Assembly: GCF_000175615.1 (NCBI RefSeq) | Contig: NZ_ACVO01000010.1 | Location: 3,829 to 67,828, forward strand | Length of the DNA: 64,000 bases | Direction: 5' to 3' | Origin: Rothia mucilaginosa ATCC 25296 | Lineage (GTDB): Bacteria; Actinomycetota; Actinomycetes; Actinomycetales; Micrococcaceae | Shown here: piece after piece, positions 1 to 8,898 of the stretch | How the letters are laid out: each line of letters starts with the position of its first letter | Position numbering within the stretch: the first letter of the stretch is position 1 | Notes under the pieces: model-generated | Told to the model about the DNA's origin: nothing | What the model saw: the letters and a program-made list of their open reading frames with translations, nothing else | Database searches by the model: none | Position numbers and translations under genes: made by a program

Positions 1-1404
1 AACGTGTGGCGTGCCGATGTTCGTGCCGCACTGAAGACTCTGGAGGCGCTGCCCGGCGCATCCGAGGGTGCCGTGTCTGTGGCTTCTTCGACCTCCCTGC
101 AGCATGTGCCGCACGACCTGGCTCTGGAAGACCCCGCCGAGGTTCCCGTGGACGGCCTGGCGTTCGCCGATCAGAAGGTCGCCGAGATTGCTCTGCTGGC
201 TCGTGGCCTGGCTGAGGGTGAGGCCGCTGTTGAGCCGGAGCTGAAGGCTGCTGATGAGGCGCTGGCTCGCTTCGCCGCTGACCCGCGCAAGCACAACGAC
301 GAGATTCGTGCCCGCGCCGCAGCTGTGACTCCCGAGGACTTCGACCGCCCGACCATTGACGTTCGCCGTGAGGCTCAGGCTGACCTGAACCTGCCGAAGC
401 TGCCGACCACCACCATCGGTTCCTTCCCGCAGACCGCTGAGATTCGCCGCCGCCGTGCGGAGGCTCGTGCGGGCAAGATTTCCGCTGAGGAGCTGAACGG
501 CTTCCTGCGTGACGAGATTGCCTCGGTTATCGCACTGCAGGAGGAGCTGGGCCTGGACGTGCTGGTTCACGGTGAGGCCGAGCGTAACGACATGGTTCAG
601 TACTTCGCCGAGAACTTCGACGGTTTCGCAACCACCCGCCACGGCTGGGTTCAGTCCTACGGTTCGCGTTGCACCCGCCCCTCGATCCTGTTCGGTGACG
701 TGAAGCGTCACGGTGAGGGCCTGCGCGGTGAGGCGTTCACCGTTCCGTGGAGCTCCCACGCACAGTCGCTGAGCGACAAGCCCGTCAAGGGCATGCTCAC
801 CGGCCCGGTGACGATTCTGGCGTGGTCCTTCGTGCGTGACGACCAGCCGCGCCGCGAGACCGCTAACCAGGTTGCTCTGGCTCTTGCCGACGAGATTGCT
901 GACCTGGAGCAGGCAGGCATCCGCATCATTCAGGTGGATGAGCCGGCTCTGCGTGAGCTGCTGCCCCTGCGCCGCGATGAGCAGCCGCAGTACCTGGACT
1001 GGTCGGTGAACTCCTTCCGCCTGGCAACCAGCGCGGTGAAGGATTCCACTCAGATTCACACCCACCTGTGCTACTCGGAGTTCAACGAGATTATCGACTC
1101 GATTAACGCTCTGAACGCTGACGTGACCAGCATTGAGGCGGCTCGTTCGCACATGGAGCTGCTGGCTGATATTCCGGAGAGCTTCGTTTCCGGTCTGGGC
1201 CCGGGCGTGTGGGACATCCACTCCCCGCGTGTTCCTTCGCAGGAGGAGATTGAGTCCCTGCTGAAGGCTGCGATTGGTTACGGCACTATTGCTGACCTGT
1301 GGGTGAACCCTGACTGCGGTCTGAAGACTCGTGATTACGAGGAGACCAAGCAGTCTCTGCGTCACTTGGTGGATGCCACCAAGGCGATTCGCGCATCCCT
1401 CTAG
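1..1404 (+). CDS. metE: Cobalamin-independent methionine synthase MetE (5' end outside window)
   Basis: This is the C-terminal ~467 residues of 5-methyltetrahydropteroyltriglutamate-homocysteine methyltransferase, a cytosolic enzyme that makes methionine from homocysteine without B12. The reading frame is open from the first base, and the family is usually about 750-790 residues, so the N-terminal part lies before the window. The catalytic C-terminal barrel begins near TTTIGSFPQT. The zinc ligands of the family are visible in HTHLCYSEF (His and Cys) and NPDCGLKTR (Cys). The gene ends at TAG 1402-1404 and is followed by a hairpin. Identification is secure; only the start is unseen. Confidence 0.95.
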   Translation, partial: NVWRADVRAALKTLEALPGASEGAVSVASSTSLQHVPHDLALEDPAEVPVDGLAFADQKVAEIALLARGLAEGEAAVEPELKAADEALARFAADPRKHNDEIRARAAAVTPEDFDRPTIDVRREAQADLNLPKLPTTTIGSFPQTAEIRRRRAEARAGKISAEELNGFLRDEIASVIALQEELGLDVLVHGEAERNDMVQYFAENFDGFATTRHGWVQSYGSRCTRPSILFGDVKRHGEGLRGEAFTVPWSSHAQSLSDKPVKGMLTGPVTILAWSFVRDDQPRRETANQVALALADEIADLEQAGIRIIQVDEPALRELLPLRRDEQPQYLDWSVNSFRLATSAVKDSTQIHTHLCYSEFNEIIDSINALNADVTSIEAARSHMELLADIPESFVSGLGPGVWDIHSPRVPSQEEIESLLKAAIGYGTIADLWVNPDCGLKTRDYEETKQSLRHLVDATKAIRASL

Positions 1405-1547
1405 GAGGCGCCTATTGGTTCCGCTGCCTGCCGTGGGTTGACCGGATGATGGTTTGCTCGCGGTAACCTGCGGCAGGTGGCGGCTGTTCGGCTTCGTGCC
1501 GGTATGCGTACCGACTGTATGCCGAGCTTTTGGGGATAGATAACAGG

Positions 1548-1590
1548 CCCGCCCGTACGGTTTTTCTTCTGCACCGTGCGGGCGGGTTTT
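1548..1590 (+). terminator. Terminator after metE
   Basis: The arms cccgcccgtacgg and ccgtgcgggcggg (one mismatch) are followed by tttt. It lies 144 bases past the metE stop. Confidence 0.75.
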
Positions 1591-1745
1591 CTGCATCCTG
1601 GAGGGGCTACCGCTTTCTCTGCCACCCGCGTAGCCCGCTGAGGAGCGGCAAAATGCCCCTGAGAAGCGTCTGTACCGGTGAGCCACCATCTGGTGCCGTG
1701 CCGGGCATCCTGTGGCTTGGGGGCGTAAGAACATAGAATGGAACC

Positions 1746-3728
1746 ATGACTACTAACTCTGGAATCACTAAAGAATGGGTGGATGAAACCGTCAAGCCGG
1801 GCGACGATTTCTTCCGCCACGTCAACGGCAAGTGGCTTGCTACCCACGAAATCCCGGCGGACCGCCCCAAGGACGGCGGCCTGTACACCCTCCGCGATAA
1901 CGCAGAGAAGCACGTGCGTGAGCTGGTGGAGAAGATCGCGAAGGAGCAGCCGGAGTCCCGCATCGGCGCGCTGTACAACTCCTTCATGGATGTTGAGAAG
2001 ATTGAGGCGGACGGCCTGGAACCTCTGCTGAAGGAAATCGCCCCGATTCTGAACTCGGCAACCCCCTCCCACCTGGCTGTGACCTTGGCGCTGCTGTCTC
2101 GTGCGGGTCTGCCGCAGCTGTTCGCCTGGTACACCAGCAACGACCCGAAGGACCCGAAGAATTACACGTTCTTCCTGTACCAGTCGGGCCTGGGTCTGCC
2201 GGATGAATCCTACTACCGTGAAGAGAAGCACGAGGCTGCATGCGCGGCGTATGTTGAGCATATTGCCCGCATGTTCCAGCTGACCGGTCTGGCTGAGGGC
2301 TTCGGTCTCACCCCGGAGCAGGCGGCTCAGCTGGTGTTCACCCACGAGTCTGAGCTGGCTCGTCTGCACTGGAACGTCGTGGAGAACCGCGACGCTGAGG
2401 CGACCTACAACCCGTACCAGGCGACCGAGCTGGACGAGAAGTTCCCCGGCTTCCCGTTCTCGCAGTGGCTGCTGGCTCTGGGTGCTGACCCGGAGACCCT
2501 GGGTCAGGTTATTGTGGCTCAGCCGTCCTTCTTTGAGGGTGCGGCGAAGCTGTTCACCTCCATCCCGCTGATGAGCTGGAAGCTGTGGGCTGTGTGGACT
2601 GTTCTGCGTTCGCGTGCGCCGTTCATGTACGACGAGCTGGTTCAGGAGAGCTTCAACTTCTACGGCAAGACCCTTTCCGGTACTCAGCAGATTCGTGAGC
2701 GTTGGAAGCGCGGCGTGGGCGCTGTCGAGAAGGCTCTGGGTGAGGAGATTGGCCAGGAGTACGTAGCTGTGCACTTCCCGCCCTCGCACAAGGAGAAGAT
2801 GCTGGTTCTGGTCGGCAACCTCCTTGAGGCGTACCGCGAGTCTATTGAGTCGCTGGACTGGATGACTGAGGCAACCCGTCAGAAGGCGCTGGAGAAGCTG
2901 TCGAAGTTCGTCACCAAGATCGGTTACCCCGATAAGTGGCGTGACTTCTCCGCGCTGGAGCTCGTTCCCGGTGACCTGTTCGAGAACCTGCGCCGCACCG
3001 GTGCGTTCGATGCTGACTGGCTGATTGCCCGTAAGGGTCAGCCGGTGGATAAGGCGGAGTGGCTGATGACTCCGCAGACCGTGAACGCGTACTACATGCC
3101 GCCGGCGAATGAGATTGTGTTCCCGGCAGCGATTCTGCAGCCGCCGTACTTCAACCCGGATGCTGACGATGCGGCGAACTACGGCAATATCGGCATGATT
3201 ATTGGCCACGAGATTGGTCACGGTTTTGACGATCAGGGTTCCCGCTATGACGGTGACGGCAAGCTGGAGAGCTGGTGGACTGAGGAGGATTACGCGAAGT
3301 TCAAGGAGCGTACCGCAGCCCTGGTGGAGCAGTACAACGCGTACGTTCCGGTGGGTCTGGACCCGAAGTTCCACGTGAACGGTGAGCTGACTCTGGGCGA
3401 GAACATTGGCGACCTGGCTGGCATGTCGATTGCGTTGAAGGCGTACCGTCTGGCTTTGAAGAAGCAGGGCATTGAGTCGCTGGCTGACGCGCCGGTGATT
3501 GACGGCATGACCGGTATTCAGCGTTTCTTCTTCTCGAATGCTCGCGGCTGGTGCACGAAGTCCCGCCCGCAGCATGCTGAGGTGATGATTTCGGTGGATC
3601 CGCATTCGCCGGATGAGTTCCGTGTGAACGGTGTGGTGCGCAATATTGATGAGTTCTATGAGGCGTTTGGCGTCTCTGAGGGCGATGCACTGTACCTGGC
3701 TCCGGAGGAGCGCGTGCGCATCTGGTAG
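1746..3728 (+). CDS. M13 family zinc metallopeptidase (PepO/neprilysin type)
   Basis: A 660-residue M13 metallo-endopeptidase. The family cleaves peptides below about 5 kDa. The N-terminal M13 domain starts at once (VKPGDDFFRHVNGKW) with no signal peptide, so the enzyme should be cytosolic, as usual for bacterial PepO. The zinc site is HEIGH at residues 488-492, the third ligand is in ENIGD (552-556), and the substrate-binding motif NAYYMPP lies just before. Length matches the family. The start follows a short AT-rich stretch with no strong Shine-Dalgarno; the conserved motif begins about 17 residues in, which supports it. The gene stands alone between two terminators and converges on lacZ. 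Confidence 0.93.
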   Translation: MTTNSGITKEWVDETVKPGDDFFRHVNGKWLATHEIPADRPKDGGLYTLRDNAEKHVRELVEKIAKEQPESRIGALYNSFMDVEKIEADGLEPLLKEIAPILNSATPSHLAVTLALLSRAGLPQLFAWYTSNDPKDPKNYTFFLYQSGLGLPDESYYREEKHEAACAAYVEHIARMFQLTGLAEGFGLTPEQAAQLVFTHESELARLHWNVVENRDAEATYNPYQATELDEKFPGFPFSQWLLALGADPETLGQVIVAQPSFFEGAAKLFTSIPLMSWKLWAVWTVLRSRAPFMYDELVQESFNFYGKTLSGTQQIRERWKRGVGAVEKALGEEIGQEYVAVHFPPSHKEKMLVLVGNLLEAYRESIESLDWMTEATRQKALEKLSKFVTKIGYPDKWRDFSALELVPGDLFENLRRTGAFDADWLIARKGQPVDKAEWLMTPQTVNAYYMPPANEIVFPAAILQPPYFNPDADDAANYGNIGMIIGHEIGHGFDDQGSRYDGDGKLESWWTEEDYAKFKERTAALVEQYNAYVPVGLDPKFHVNGELTLGENIGDLAGMSIALKAYRLALKKQGIESLADAPVIDGMTGIQRFFFSNARGWCTKSRPQHAEVMISVDPHSPDEFRVNGVVRNIDEFYEAFGVSEGDALYLAPEERVRIW

Positions 3729-3770
3729 CATCCCGATAAGGGTATATGCTTTATTGCGCATATAAGAAAA

Positions 3771-3815
3771 GCGCCCGCCTCGTGGGTTTATTCCACGAGG
3801 CGGGCGCCTCTTTTC
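3771..3815. terminator. Bidirectional terminator between pepO-like gene and lacZ
   Basis: Perfect ~15-bp GC-rich stem (gcgcccgcctcgtgg / ccacgaggcgggcgc) with T/A tracts on both sides, between convergent genes. A nearly identical hairpin is found at 7498-7541. Confidence 0.9.
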
Positions 3816-3875
3816 TAGAGAACTGCGGACGCTACACGAAGGTAGGTATCCACTGCTACTGTGCTAAGCGTTGCG

Positions 3876-6800
3876 TTAGATAATTTCTAGCGCAATATCC
3901 ATGTGCAGCGGCTCGGTTGCATCGATGTGGTACTGGCTGTGTACCGGCGAGCCCCACGAGTCATCTCCACCAACGCCAAGCTGACCTGCCAGGATACGCA
4001 GGTAGGTGCGGTTGTTCTCGGGCAGCTCCCACTGGTAGGAAGCTTCCTCAATCTGGTAGGAGGAGTAGGGCAGGAGCGATACGTGCAGGCCCTCACCGGC
4101 AGTCTGCAGCTGGCGGACACGGAAGCCGTGGTTGCTGTCGTTCGTCACTTCAGCCCAACGGACACCCATGTGGTTGCCGCTTTCCTGAGGTACCAGGTAC
4201 GGTGCGTAGTCCTGCTCGGGGGTGCTTTCCCACACGCCCAGGCGGACGCCGCTGCAACGGTCGGGGTAGGAGTCACCGGGGCCGAGGCCGTAGTAACGCA
4301 GGTGTGAGAACTCGCCGGGCAGTGCCCATTCCAGACCGAATGCGGGCAGGGACGGTGCGTCCTTCTCGCCGGGGTAGTCGATGGTTACTCGCACGTTGCC
4401 GGTGCTCTGTGCTTCGTAGCGGACCGTAACAGCGGTGTGAGCGGGGGTTGCCAGCTCATAGGTGTAGGTCACTGCCACGCTGTCATCGCTGGGCTGCTCG
4501 ACAGCAACGTTAGCGCAACGGGCGTAGCGGCCTGCAACGGTCCACTGGGCGCGTTCGAAACCGTGTCCGGCGCCGCGGTCGTTGTCGGTCAGGGGCCTGA
4601 AGGTGGTGAGCTTCGGGGGGCGAATAACATGCTCGGTGCCGTTGTGTACCCAGGAGACGATGCCGCCCTGAGTGCGGGACAGAATAACTTCAGCCTGGTT
4701 GTTGCGCAGACCGACGTTCCAGCGGCCGACGGTCACCGTCGCATCTGCTGCGCCTTCAGCGGTGTTTGCTTCAGCCTGCGATGCGGGGATGACGTACTGA
4801 CCGAAGGCAATTTCGTGTCCTGCAGGAGCCCATGCGGCGTCTTCAGTGAGCACGAGGCTGACGTCCAGGGTTACTTCTGCGTTGTCGGTAGCGTATTCTT
4901 CCAGGGGCCAGGGAATTGCCAGCTCGTGGGTGGATTCCGGGGCTACGCCGAAGAAGTAGTCTTCCTGCCACTGAGGAACGCCGTTGACCAGCAGGCTAGC
5001 TTTGAAGGTGTAGTCTGCGGTGGAGGTGAAGAGGTTGTCGTTGACGACCGTCACGCCCTTCTGGTCGGGGGTGATGCGCAGGTTGGAGTACACTGCCTTC
5101 ACTTCAGCGACCTTGGGGCTTACCTTGCGGTCGGCGAAGAGGATACCGTCACCGGAGAATTCGTAGTCGCAGGGGCGTTCGCCGAATGCGCCACCGTAGG
5201 CGAGGTATTCGGGGGCGCCTTCGCTCTCACCGGGGTGCCAGAGTGCCTGGTCAATCATGTCCCAGATGAAACCGCCCTGGTAGTGGGGGTAGCGTTCCAG
5301 TGCGACGTATTCGTCGATAGCGCCGACCGAGTTGCCCATTGCGTGCATGTATTCGCACATGATGAAGGGCTTCTCAGGGTTGTTCGACAGGTACTTTTCA
5401 ACGACGTCAGCGTGGGTGTACATACCGGATTCGATGTCGGTGACGTCATCAAATTCGCGGTGCCAGGTGATGCCTTCGTAGTGTACGGGGCGGTTGGGGT
5501 CCAGTTCGTGGACTCGGCGGTACATGGAGCGGAATACTTCGCCGCCGTATGCTTCGTTACCGAGCGACCAGATTACTACGGAGGGGTGGTTGTAGTCGCG
5601 GCGCATCATGGATTCTACGCGGTCAACGCAGGCGCCTTCCCATTCCATGCGGGAGCCGGGGATTGTGGTCTCGGGGGTGGGAATGTCACCGGGGGTGCAC
5701 CAGGAGCCGTGAGTTTCCAGGTTTGCTTCGTCAACCAGGTAGATACCGTATCCGTCGGCCAGGGCGTAGAAGCGTGAATCGTTGGGGTAGTGGCTGGTGC
5801 GGATAGCGTTGATGTTGTGCTGCTTGCAGAAGAGAATCTCTGAAGTCATGTCTTCAACGGTCAGGACGCGGCCGGTACGCGGGTGGAACTCGTGGCGGTT
5901 GACACCCTTGAAGAGGACTCGGTGACCGTTGAGGGTCATGATTCCGTTCTCGATGCGGAAGCGACGGAATCCGACGCGCTGGCTGGTGGATTCTACGGTC
6001 TTGCCGTCGTGGAGCAGATCCACCGTCAGAGTGTAGAGAGAGGGAGATTCAGCCGACCAGGGAGCGATACCTTCAAGGGCGTCGGAGGAGATGCGCACGG
6101 ATGCGTCTTCGGCGGCGACGGTACCAGACCAGATGACCTGGGTGCCGTCAAGGACGCTAGCCTGCAGGGTGTACGCCTTGATTTCTTCACCATTGAGGGT
6201 GACGAGAGCGTCCAGGTGTGCTTCGCCGGTGGGTGCATCGTAGTCTGCTTCAACGGTGAGGGAGGCGATGCTGACTGCGGGGCGGGCTACCAGGTTCACA
6301 GCGCGGAAGAGGCCGTGGAAACGCCACGAGTCCTGGCCTTCCAGCCATGAAGCGCTCGAGTATTCGTAGCATGCGACGGTCAGGGTGTGGTTGCCTTCTG
6401 CGCCCTTGCTGACGATATCGGTGATGTCGAAGGAGGTGGTGGTGTAACCGTCTTCTGCGTAACCAACGAAGATGCCGTCGACCCACACGTAAATTGCGGT
6501 TGCGAAGCCTTCGAAGGCGAGCGTGATGCGGCCTGATTCGCTCAGCATCTTCTTGAGGTCGCCCTCCAGGGTGAAGTGCTTGCGGTAGAGGGCTACGTGG
6601 TTCTTCTCGGGGATGTGAGGAGCTTCGGGGTTTTCGTGGCCGTCCCAGGGCATCTGGATGTTGACGTAGGCGGGGCGCCAGAGTCCCTCAGTTTCCAGGG
6701 TGGCGGGGACGGGGATGCTCTGGTAGTCGCTTTCGTCGAGGGCGGGGGCGGCGAATTCTGCGGTGGTGACATCAATTTCTGAGGCCCATGCAGTGCGGAC

Positions 6801-6956
6801 AGCCCACGTGCCGTTGAGGCTCTGCTGGGGGTTTGAGGAGTGATGGTCGGAGTGCGCTGCTTCCCTGTTGACAGCGTACACAGTGGGGTCATCAAGCCAC
6901 GCTGCTGAGGGTGACTGGGAGGAGACTACGGGAGTCGTTTGTTCGGTGGAAGACAT
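3876..6956 (-). CDS. lacZ: Beta-galactosidase, glycoside hydrolase family 2
   Basis: A 1026-residue cytosolic beta-galactosidase of the long LacZ type, the same size class as the E. coli enzyme. It hydrolyses lactose and related beta-galactosides. The order is N-terminal sugar-binding domain, immunoglobulin-like domain, TIM barrel, then the C-terminal beta-sandwich. The acid/base Glu is E468 in WSLGNEAYGG and the nucleophile is E535 in CEYMHAMGNS, almost the E. coli positions. The start is preceded by a purine-rich Shine-Dalgarno (gaggaaggaagac). Only about 45 bases separate the start from the stub of a divergent sugar transporter, so the natural promoter may have been lost or altered (see the pseudogene at 7001). 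No regulator gene is nearby. Confidence 0.96.
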   Translation of the reverse strand: MSSTEQTTPVVSSQSPSAAWLDDPTVYAVNREAAHSDHHSSNPQQSLNGTWAVRTAWASEIDVTTAEFAAPALDESDYQSIPVPATLETEGLWRPAYVNIQMPWDGHENPEAPHIPEKNHVALYRKHFTLEGDLKKMLSESGRITLAFEGFATAIYVWVDGIFVGYAEDGYTTTSFDITDIVSKGAEGNHTLTVACYEYSSASWLEGQDSWRFHGLFRAVNLVARPAVSIASLTVEADYDAPTGEAHLDALVTLNGEEIKAYTLQASVLDGTQVIWSGTVAAEDASVRISSDALEGIAPWSAESPSLYTLTVDLLHDGKTVESTSQRVGFRRFRIENGIMTLNGHRVLFKGVNRHEFHPRTGRVLTVEDMTSEILFCKQHNINAIRTSHYPNDSRFYALADGYGIYLVDEANLETHGSWCTPGDIPTPETTIPGSRMEWEGACVDRVESMMRRDYNHPSVVIWSLGNEAYGGEVFRSMYRRVHELDPNRPVHYEGITWHREFDDVTDIESGMYTHADVVEKYLSNNPEKPFIMCEYMHAMGNSVGAIDEYVALERYPHYQGGFIWDMIDQALWHPGESEGAPEYLAYGGAFGERPCDYEFSGDGILFADRKVSPKVAEVKAVYSNLRITPDQKGVTVVNDNLFTSTADYTFKASLLVNGVPQWQEDYFFGVAPESTHELAIPWPLEEYATDNAEVTLDVSLVLTEDAAWAPAGHEIAFGQYVIPASQAEANTAEGAADATVTVGRWNVGLRNNQAEVILSRTQGGIVSWVHNGTEHVIRPPKLTTFRPLTDNDRGAGHGFERAQWTVAGRYARCANVAVEQPSDDSVAVTYTYELATPAHTAVTVRYEAQSTGNVRVTIDYPGEKDAPSLPAFGLEWALPGEFSHLRYYGLGPGDSYPDRCSGVRLGVWESTPEQDYAPYLVPQESGNHMGVRWAEVTNDSNHGFRVRQLQTAGEGLHVSLLPYSSYQIEEASYQWELPENNRTYLRILAGQLGVGGDDSWGSPVHSQYHIDATEPLHMDIALEII

Positions 6957-7000
6957 GTCTTCCTTCCTCTCGTATACATCTTTGTTTGGTCCCTTTAAGG

Positions 7001-7462
7001 ATGCCGGAAGGCGTGATGATTGCCGCCTACATTCTGTTCATTCTTTTCCCGCAGAACTTGGCTCTGGTCTACGTGGCACTGGTCCTGTTCTACACCCCGA
7101 ACACCTTCATCCAGATGACCGCTATCTTGGCGCTGACCGACTCCATTGAGTACGGCCAGCTGAAGACCGGTCAGCGCAACGAGGCAGTTACCCTGTCCGT
7201 CCGCCCGATGCTCGACAAGATCGCTGGTGCTCTCTCTAACAGCATCGTGGGTGTGGTTGCTGTTGCTGCCGCTATGACTAACGGTGCAGATCCTAATAGC
7301 CTCACCGCGCAGAACATTCAGACGTTCAACACGGCTGCTTTCTATGTGCCGCTGGCCATTATTGTGTGCTCGTTCCTCGCCTTCTTCTTCAAGGTTTCTA
7401 TCTCTGAGAAGGAACACGCGAAGATTGTGAAGGAGCTTGAGGCGAAGCTTGCTTCTGCATAG
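7001..7462 (+). pseudogene. 3' fragment of a GPH-family (LacS/MelB-like) sugar:cation symporter
   Basis: The frame encodes about 153 residues matching only the C-terminal third of glycoside-pentoside-hexuronide symporters. The hallmark region DSIEYGQLKTGQRNEA is present, followed by LSVRPMLDK, two membrane segments and a lysine-rich tail. The family normally has 450-500 residues and 12 membrane segments, so the N-terminal two thirds are missing. Upstream the frame runs straight into the lacZ leader, with no Shine-Dalgarno or start context. The simplest reading is a deletion that removed the intergenic region and the 5' part of a divergent lactose permease gene. A short expressed remnant is possible but unlikely to transport. 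Confidence 0.85.
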
Positions 7463-7497
7463 GTAAAAGCAGGGTAGGTCCTTCACCGCATGAGAGA

Positions 7498-7541
7498 GGC
7501 GCCCGCCTCGTGGGTTTATTCCACGGAGCGGGCGCCTTTTA
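7498..7541. terminator. Terminator after transporter fragment
   Basis: Hairpin differing from the 3771-3815 terminator by only two swapped bases over about 38 nt, followed by tttt. It separates the + strand remnant from the convergent lipoprotein gene. Confidence 0.8.
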
Positions 7542-7575
7542 GGTGTAGAAGCTACGCGCTTCTAGGCTGAAGCTT

Positions 7576-8292
7576 TTAGGAAGCAGAAGCCGAGGACGAA
7601 GAGGAAGAAGTACGCATACCGGTCAGCTTCCACGCACCGTTCTCGTAGACACCGTGCAGGGTGCGCTCCACATCGTTCTTACGGTCCGAATCGGAGGAAG
7701 CGTTCTCCACACGGTCCTTGCTTGCGATGAACTCACCGCTGTCCATGGTCAGGCGGATATTCCAGTTGTAGGCGTCGCCATCACGCTCGGGCTGTGCGGT
7801 AAGCATGGTGATGGTGACGGAGGGGTCCTGCATCCAAATCTTGCCCTGCTGCAGGCCAGCACCCAGGGTGCCTTCTTCGGGTTCGAGCATGTTCTTCAGC
7901 TCGGAGTTGTCAACCGCGCATTCACGCAGGGGTTCGGTCTTGCCGGTACGCATGTAGTACTCAATGGCTGCGCCGAAGAATGCGATGGACTGGTACAGGC
8001 CTTCTACGCTGTTCTCGTTGGCGACGGCGGGCTTGGTCGGCACGGGGGCGTTCTTGGACGGCTCGGTGCGGGTTGCGGGCTGGTAGTCGGAAGGCTTGGA
8101 GGTGTAGCCGTCGAGGGTTGCAACGCCGGAGTAGTCGGTGCGTGCGGTCTTGGACGTAGTTGCGGAAGCAGATGCGCTACCGGATGCGTTGCCGCTGGTT
8201 GCCTGGGGCTGAGCACCGCAGGCTGCCAGGAGGGTTGCGCCGCCGGTTACTGCAAGCAGGCCGAGGGCGGATCGGCGGGTTACGTTCTTCAT
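7576..8292 (-). CDS. Twin-arginine lipoprotein, DUF6318-like
   Basis: A 238-residue exported lipoprotein of unknown function. The N terminus TRRSALGLLAVTGG followed by LLAACG is a Tat-type signal with a lipobox (Cys about residue 25). A Ser/Ala/Thr-rich linker follows. The conserved part begins near PTKPAVANENSVEGLYQ and contains AAIEYYMRTGKTEPL, a pattern recalled from DUF6318 lipoproteins of Micrococcaceae. The C terminus is a serine run. It should sit on the outer face of the membrane. The family name is from memory; the lipoprotein call is firm. Confidence 0.8.
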   Translation of the reverse strand: MKNVTRRSALGLLAVTGGATLLAACGAQPQATSGNASGSASASATTSKTARTDYSGVATLDGYTSKPSDYQPATRTEPSKNAPVPTKPAVANENSVEGLYQSIAFFGAAIEYYMRTGKTEPLRECAVDNSELKNMLEPEEGTLGAGLQQGKIWMQDPSVTITMLTAQPERDGDAYNWNIRLTMDSGEFIASKDRVENASSDSDRKNDVERTLHGVYENGAWKLTGMRTSSSSSSASAS

Positions 8293-8357
8293 GGGTTCTC
8301 TCTATCTGTGGTGCATTTTCCGCACCGTGGTGCGGGTGATGCCTACGGCATCTAACG

Positions 8358-8393
8358 GGAAGACGGCACTACGTGAGTGTAGTGCCGTCTTCC
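8358..8393 (-). terminator. Perfect 15-bp hairpin between two exported-protein genes
   Basis: The arms ggaagacggcactac and gtagtgccgtcttcc match perfectly around a 6-nt loop. There is no strong U-tract on either side, so it may slow rather than stop transcription, or protect an mRNA end. It lies between the small Tat peptide gene and the lipoprotein gene, both on the minus strand. Confidence 0.55.
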
Positions 8394-8421
8394 AGTATAT
8401 GTTTATTGGGCTTGGGATTCT

Positions 8422-8661
8422 TTAGCCGCCGTAATAGTAGTAGTGGCTGTAGGAGCTACCGTAGTAGTCGCTGATGACGATGCGGCCGCGGCGGCCGTAA
8501 CGGTGCGAGTAGTAGCCGTTGTAGGGGGTGCGGCGCACGGTGGGGCGGTAGGTGGTTGCCTGTGCGGGGGTGAGCAGTGCGCCGAGGGCGGTTGCTGCGC
8601 CTGCGCCTGCGGCGGCGAGTGCTGCGCGGCGGGTGAGGCGTGCGGGCTTCTTGGTGGCCAT
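8422..8661 (-). CDS. Tiny Tat-exported Tyr/Arg/Gly-rich peptide
   Basis: A 79-residue protein with a clear twin-arginine signal (TRRAALAAAGAG, cleavage after PAQA near residue 35). Export would release a mature peptide of about 44 residues that is nearly all Tyr, Ser, Gly, Arg and His and ends HYYYYGG. A Shine-Dalgarno (gaaagg) lies at good spacing. I recognise no family. Tat export of such a short peptide suggests that it folds or binds a partner or metal before secretion. The composition would suit cross-linking, wall association or metal binding, but that is speculation. Confidence 0.7.
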   Translation of the reverse strand: MATKKPARLTRRAALAAAGAGAATALGALLTPAQATTYRPTVRRTPYNGYYSHRYGRRGRIVISDYYGSSYSHYYYYGG

Positions 8662-8898
8662 GATATGCCTTTCGGGGTTGGTGTTTCTGTGAAGTGACGT
8701 GGCGTGTGCACGGCGTGCGGCTGTGCATTAACCATTTCTTATTGTAAGCCTCAACGTTAATGTTTTTGCGCGCAGAGTGCACCTTCTAGTTGAGGGTTAG
8801 ACCATGCGGGCTAGTCAACGTTTTTCCGGCAGAAAAATTACGGAAATATTGGTTGAGAAACACGCCGGGCACACGCTAAATACGGGCTGAATTGCGGG

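Noticed and set aside
1401..3761. Long open frame on the minus strand opposite the M13 peptidase
   Set aside because: It is the codon-bias shadow of a gene with clear motifs (HEIGH, ENIGD), it has an Arg/Leu/Val/His-rich composition, and it extends past the gene through the downstream bases with no start signal.
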